Below are positions 60,186 through 64,000 of a stretch of 64,000 nt of DNA, piece by piece. Numbering within the stretch: position 1 is the first letter of the stretch; each line of letters opens with the position of its first letter. Under the pieces are notes generated by a model, which ran no database searches, was not told the DNA's origin, and worked only from the letters and a program-made list of their open reading frames with translations. The position numbers and the translations under genes were made by a program. Source of the DNA: Acanthosoma haemorrhoidale (taxonomy: Eukaryota; Arthropoda; Insecta; Hemiptera; Acanthosomatidae); assembly GCA_930367205.1 (NCBI GenBank), contig OV884015.1, positions 81,458,841 through 81,522,840 on the forward strand, read 5' to 3'.

Positions 60186-60357
60186 TTAATTACACTTACA
60201 CGTTGAATTTAATACAACCTTGGAACTTCCTGAATTATGAATTCAGAATACAACATGTTTCAGCAATGTACGAACTCTCCGTATTTCTGACATCAGTATG
60301 CTCGTGGAACTTTAAGCTTAGTTACTTGCGTGATTCATTATGTTTTACATAAATAAA

Positions 60358-61968
60358 TTCAAAACCGAGCACCAGGGCACGACGGGATTTAAACAGTGCT
60401 GCCCAAACAAATGCCGAGAAGAGGGATAGTACAACTCGCAAACTTATACAACTGTTGTATAAGATTGAGGTACTTTCCTGACACATGGAAACAAGCCATC
60501 TTGTTTCCATTACTCAAGCCAGCAAAGAGCGGAGATCACCCACCCCACTACCACCAGATCAGCTTGCTAACGCAGATGGGGAAAATTTTCAAGAAAATTC
60601 TATTGAATTATCTCAAAAATGGCTGCGCGGAAAATTACATTATTCCGCCAGAACACTGGATACAGGATTTCAATCCAGTATGAGCGCAAAGCATCCCCTT
60701 CTAAAGGTATAGTCAGAAGCTAGCCTTAACTTGCATAGAAAAATAGCCACGGCTATGATTTTGATTGACTGCACTCAAGCATTCGACTCGGTGTCTCACG
60801 GGACACTGTGTCAAATGCTCTGTGACCGGGAATGCCCGGAGCAACTCTATACAATTCTGGCTAGCTTCCTGAACAACAGATCGATGCGGGTGCGGGTGGG
60901 TGATAGCTTCTCGGAAGCTGTGCCACTGACCTGTAGAGTACCCCAAGGAGCCGTTTTATCCCCTGTACTATTCAACGTGTATACGTCTGAGATTGTAGGA
61001 GCCCGATATAAAAACACAACAGTTACTGCTTTCGCAGATGACATAGCGGTGTACACTAGCAGCATGAGCGCCAAGGTAGCTCTAAGTCAGGCTGAAGTAG
61101 CCTGTAACCAGATCAGTGAGAGATTGGGGAGACTCAATATCTCTGTAAACGCGGGTAAGACTGACTTCGTAATTTTCTCTTTCCAAAGGGGAAAAAGTCC
61201 GCTGCTGTGTAAGTAGTAACACAGTAGGGACGCAGCAAAACTCACCAGCCAACAAACTAGTATACTTGGGGATTAAAATGGACAGAAACCTCCATTTTAG
61301 AAACCATTTTGCGTGGAAGTTGAAGCAAACTCGCACAAAGTCCTACCGGCTTACGCATTTATTGACTTCCCCCAATCTATCACTGCGTCTCAAGCTGTTG
61401 ATATACAAGAGCATACTCAGGCCTACTCTGCTGCACGGTGCACCGCTTTTTCGTCATCTGACGTATACGACAGCTCGACGACTCCAACAATTCCAAAACG
61501 GTATACTGATGAAAGTGGTCAGACATACTTCATTTGAACAACGGAGCAACAATTAGCTTCACGAGATCTTTGATCTGCCTACGGGGATGAATTCATTCAA
61601 CGTAGACATATCAAATTCTTCGACTCACTACAGTACCTGACAAACCCGGTGTTTAACACGATTAACCCCACTCCGTTCCCCCATGGATGGCAAGACGCAG
61701 TCGAGGCAGGGACGCATTAGGTTCTAGTTTTTTAGGTTTAGTATGTAAGTTTCCACCATTGTAAGCCGAAGGTGAGCCCCATTACTTAGTCCTGTATACT
61801 TGTATTTTGACTTTTTAACTTCAAATAGAAAATAGAAAAGGAAGCCCTCCTTTGAATGCATCTGCGTATGCAGCAAGAGGAGAATTTTGTAAATATTTTG
61901 TTCACTGAATTTTGTTCATTAAATTGTAAAAAATGATCAATAAAAGGGGTTATGGAAAAAAAAAAAAA
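60358..61968 (+). mobile_element. Jockey-A LINE, 5'-truncated, 1.6 kb, with A-tail
   Basis: It starts within the RT (RAPGHDGI at about 60366), then MPRRGIVQLANLYNCC and YFPDTWKQAILFPLLKPAKS. After frameshifts come motif A (AMILIDCTQAFDSVSH, D at about 60767), motif B (VPQGAVLSPVLFN), motif C (TAFADDIAVYT, FADD at 61031-61042) and a GRLNISVNAGKTDF block. The thumb-like domain (YLGIKMDRNLHF, LLIYKSILRPTLLHGAP) and C-terminal RRHIKFF motif follow. AATAAA (about 61940) precedes an A-run at about 61955-61968. At least three frameshifts and several stops make it inactive. The endonuclease and ORF1 are missing. No sure target duplication was seen. Confidence 0.88.
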
Positions 61969-62171
61969 TCAAATTGTATCAGATCAAATCAGAATAAATT
62001 GCTATTATGGTTTTTACATGTTTTACGATACACAGATTTAATGCAATTCTGGTAAGATGAAAGTAACAACCTTCATTTCAATTTATTCTGCTAAATACTG
62101 CTTTATAAATAGACAAAGACAATTGAGACAATATATTTTTCCTGTACGATCAGAATTGCGATTGATCAAAT

Positions 62172-62410
62172 CATCATAAAATCACTTCCCAACCAAGCTC
62201 CAATAGTTTCGTACGTGTTGCTAAAGATGTGTGAGCCCTCGCATTGTCGTGGTGGATCCCAAATATCGAGCTTCGTAACAGGTCCAAGACCTCTTATATG
62301 ATTTTCAATTGTTGTGTGTGATACATTTAACTATTTTGCAATCTCCAAAACTTGCCTGTATGAAAATGAAAAAGTTAAATCTGTCGAAAATGCTTATTTT
62401 TGCTCTCCAT
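62172..62410 (-). pseudogene. Mariner transposase remnant with two internal deletions
   Basis: On the minus strand 62410 begins MESKNKHFRQI, the usual mariner N-terminus. It is broken by a stop, then jumps to the helix-turn-helix segment LNVSHTTIENHIRGLGPVTK, then after a second deletion to the C-terminal part HHDNARAHTSLATRTKLLEL (conserved HxDNARPHxA-type block). It ends at a TGA near 62174. The first catalytic Asp region is deleted. Terminal repeats were not resolved. Confidence 0.8.
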
Positions 62411-62419
62411 GTTAAAACT

Positions 62420-63009
62420 GACCGTAAACTGACAGTTGTAAACAAAATTACACGGAATTTCTTTCTATAGAAACCTAAAGGTATCGAACACCAAATCTCA
62501 AAAGAAAAAAATTCTAACATTGACAAAAGAATAGCGAAACAAACTTACCACTATCTACAGCTGCAAACCGAAATCACTTTCTTGCCAAACCCAATAGCTT
62601 TAAGGTAATTTACCTGCGTAAAGAATAGATTATATGTAAACAGTGGTTAAAAAATATAGCTGGTGATTAAAACAGGGTCCTCCTGGTTACGCCGAATTGC
62701 TTAAACCAGCCTCCAAACTGTTATGAGGTTTTCATTTCAATTGGGGTGAGCGAATCTCAAAATGTTGGTATTTTTTCAGGAAAGATTGTTTCGAACACAT
62801 GTAGGAAATTTGAATATAAGCTAAAACTAATGAGTTTTCTATTGTTGTTTCTAAATATTTTCCTCATGAATAATAATGTCTCATAAATATATAATCCCGA
62901 CGTACAACTGCGTCATTCCCTGGCTAGTTTAAGCATGTAAACCGTTTCAAGTGAGCCGAAAGACGGTAACTTTCAAGCACGTTGCCGGGCCGTAATTGTT
63001 GTTTATATG
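62420..63009. other. AT-rich DNA, no gene seen
   Basis: It may include the terminal region of the mariner remnant; no TIR pair could be fixed. Confidence 0.4.
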
Positions 63010-63235
63010 TGTTGTATGTCACGAGGGAAGTCTTGAGGTCCATGGAGGTGGAGAAAGAGTTAGTTGATCTATCACCTTGACAACTGCTTGGTGAACATCT
63101 TTGATCTATCCGACTCCATTTTTTTTTTTATAGGTGCGTCTGTCCGACAGTGCACTGTGTCCAGGAGAAGATGTAGGATAGGTTAAAATTTGTGGTATTT
63201 TATGTGGTCTTCGAGTTTTTTCTTAACTCCTAGTT
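63010..63235 (-). mobile_element. LTR 3' fragment related to the solo LTRs
   Basis: The minus strand matches the 3' third of the 54-kb LTR: AAGACCACATAAAATACC, CTTCTCCTGGACACAGTGCA, an ATGGAGTCGGATAGATC frame (MESDRSKMFTKQLSR), and a terminus CCCTCGTGACATACAACA. The 5' part of the LTR is missing. Confidence 0.75.
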
Positions 63236-63271
63236 TACATTTGTTAAAATTAAATTAAATCTATACGATAA

Positions 63272-63288
63272 ATATATATATATATATA
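63272..63288. repeat. Short (AT)n tract
   Basis: Simple repeat between the LTR fragment and the A-tail side of the Jockey-A fragment. Confidence 0.8.
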
Positions 63289-63600
63289 AATTTAGCTGCA
63301 GATGGCTCCTTTTGCTGCGGTGCAGTGCATTTTAAGCAGTTTCTTCTAACATTAACACTATCTCTGACTATGGTTAAAAAAATAAATAATGCAGTGGGAT
63401 TCACCTTTGGAATATATATGGGGACCTAAAACTATCTTAAATTAACTTACAAACTAACTTAGTCCTAGGGCGTTCCCACATCGACTTCCTGCTGCCATCG
63501 ATGGGGATACGGAGAAGGGGAAATAGTGTTAAGCCCATGGTTTGTTAAATATTGCAGTGAATCAAAGAACTTGATATGTCAACTGCGAATGAATGCTGGT
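63289..63600 (-). mobile_element. Jockey-A LINE 3' fragment
   Basis: The minus strand reads a decayed C-terminal tail (a VDISS-like segment equivalent to RRHIKFFDS in another frame). This is followed by CCATCGATGGCAGCAGG and a GGTGAATCCCACTGCATTA segment that aligns with GGTGAGCCCCATTACTTA in the 61-kb copy. The 3' UTR continues to AAAAGGAGCCATCTGC, also matched at 61.85 kb. Confidence 0.65.
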
Positions 63601-64000
63601 CATTTTCTTTTTTTTCTGCTATATCCCCTTGTTATAAAATTATACAATTCAAATATAGATTCTATATAGATGAATGTATTTCTATTTTCGTTTTATATAA
63701 AACAGAGTACAATTAGATTACATTATAATGTTTCCATTTGATAATGTCTGGTAGAGTGTAGGTTACGTTATTACATTACCTTATTTTTTATATTTCCTGG
63801 CCTGGAAATCTTCATGTTAGTTGAAAACAATTTCCATTTCCTAGTCTGTATTTCTATGGAAACTATTTAGCATTTACTGATAAGTAATATTACGTTTAAT
63901 AACCTCCCACTGTACCTCATACCCAAAGAATTGCAAACGAGGTAACAAATTATTTTTAATTAACATGACGATTTCCTTTTTTTCATTTATTTACGTTTTT
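63601..64000. other. AT-rich DNA, no gene seen
   Basis: Nothing is recognised. Confidence 0.5.

Noticed and set aside
60322..60510. Minus-strand frame overlapping the Jockey-A RT
   Set aside because: Antisense shadow of the RT coding region (PGHDGI...MPRRGIVQL on the plus strand).

Overview
The window looks like AT-rich nuclear DNA from an insect. It holds Jockey-type LINEs, mariner and hAT DNA transposons, LTR retrotransposon remnants, tRNA-derived SINE heads, short exons with consensus GT-AG sites, and TATA plus TCAGT (arthropod initiator) promoter architecture. There is no bacterial operon organisation and no rRNA. The order is uncertain; a hemipteran would fit, but that is only a guess. 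Most of the window is repetitive, intronic or intergenic.

Layout. 1-33 kb is AT-rich. It contains part of a minus-strand multi-exon gene (exons at 16546-16570, 16228-16300, 7258-7388 and a terminal exon at 4936-5058, with consistent splice phases) and a possible alternative first exon at 9123-9330. It also carries 5'-truncated LINE pieces, several with exact target-site duplications, one solo LTR (19818-20652), two MITE-like inverted-repeat elements and tRNA-derived SINE heads. 33068-51062 is a 15.5-kb tandem array of about 407 copies of a 38-bp monomer. It is split once by a 2517-bp hAT transposon (40880-43396) that looks complete: 8-bp target duplication, 601-aa uninterrupted transposase, TATA box and initiator, and poly(A) signal. 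51-64 kb holds two more solo LTRs (52175-52810 and 54245-55083, the latter inside a 31-bp minisatellite), an LTR fragment, Jockey remnants, an internally deleted mariner and an isolated mariner terminal repeat.

How it fits together. The only clearly intact protein gene is the hAT transposase. The host gene is seen only as its 3' exons; its product ends in a short hydrophobic tail and I do not recognise the family. The most unusual object is the satellite. Its monomers keep exact 38-bp register across the whole array. Each carries a TATATAAG box, a GAGAG run and a small dyad in which the two main monomer classes differ by a paired (compensatory) substitution. The array also shows higher-order repeats, including a 190-bp five-monomer unit beside the hAT and a 2090-bp-offset duplication. 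A second notable signal is a short open frame beginning MESD, shared by the 3' parts of the LTR copies, which suggests that gag translation starts inside the LTR.

Family names (Jockey-A, -B, -C) are working labels for copies that match each other within this window. No database search was possible.
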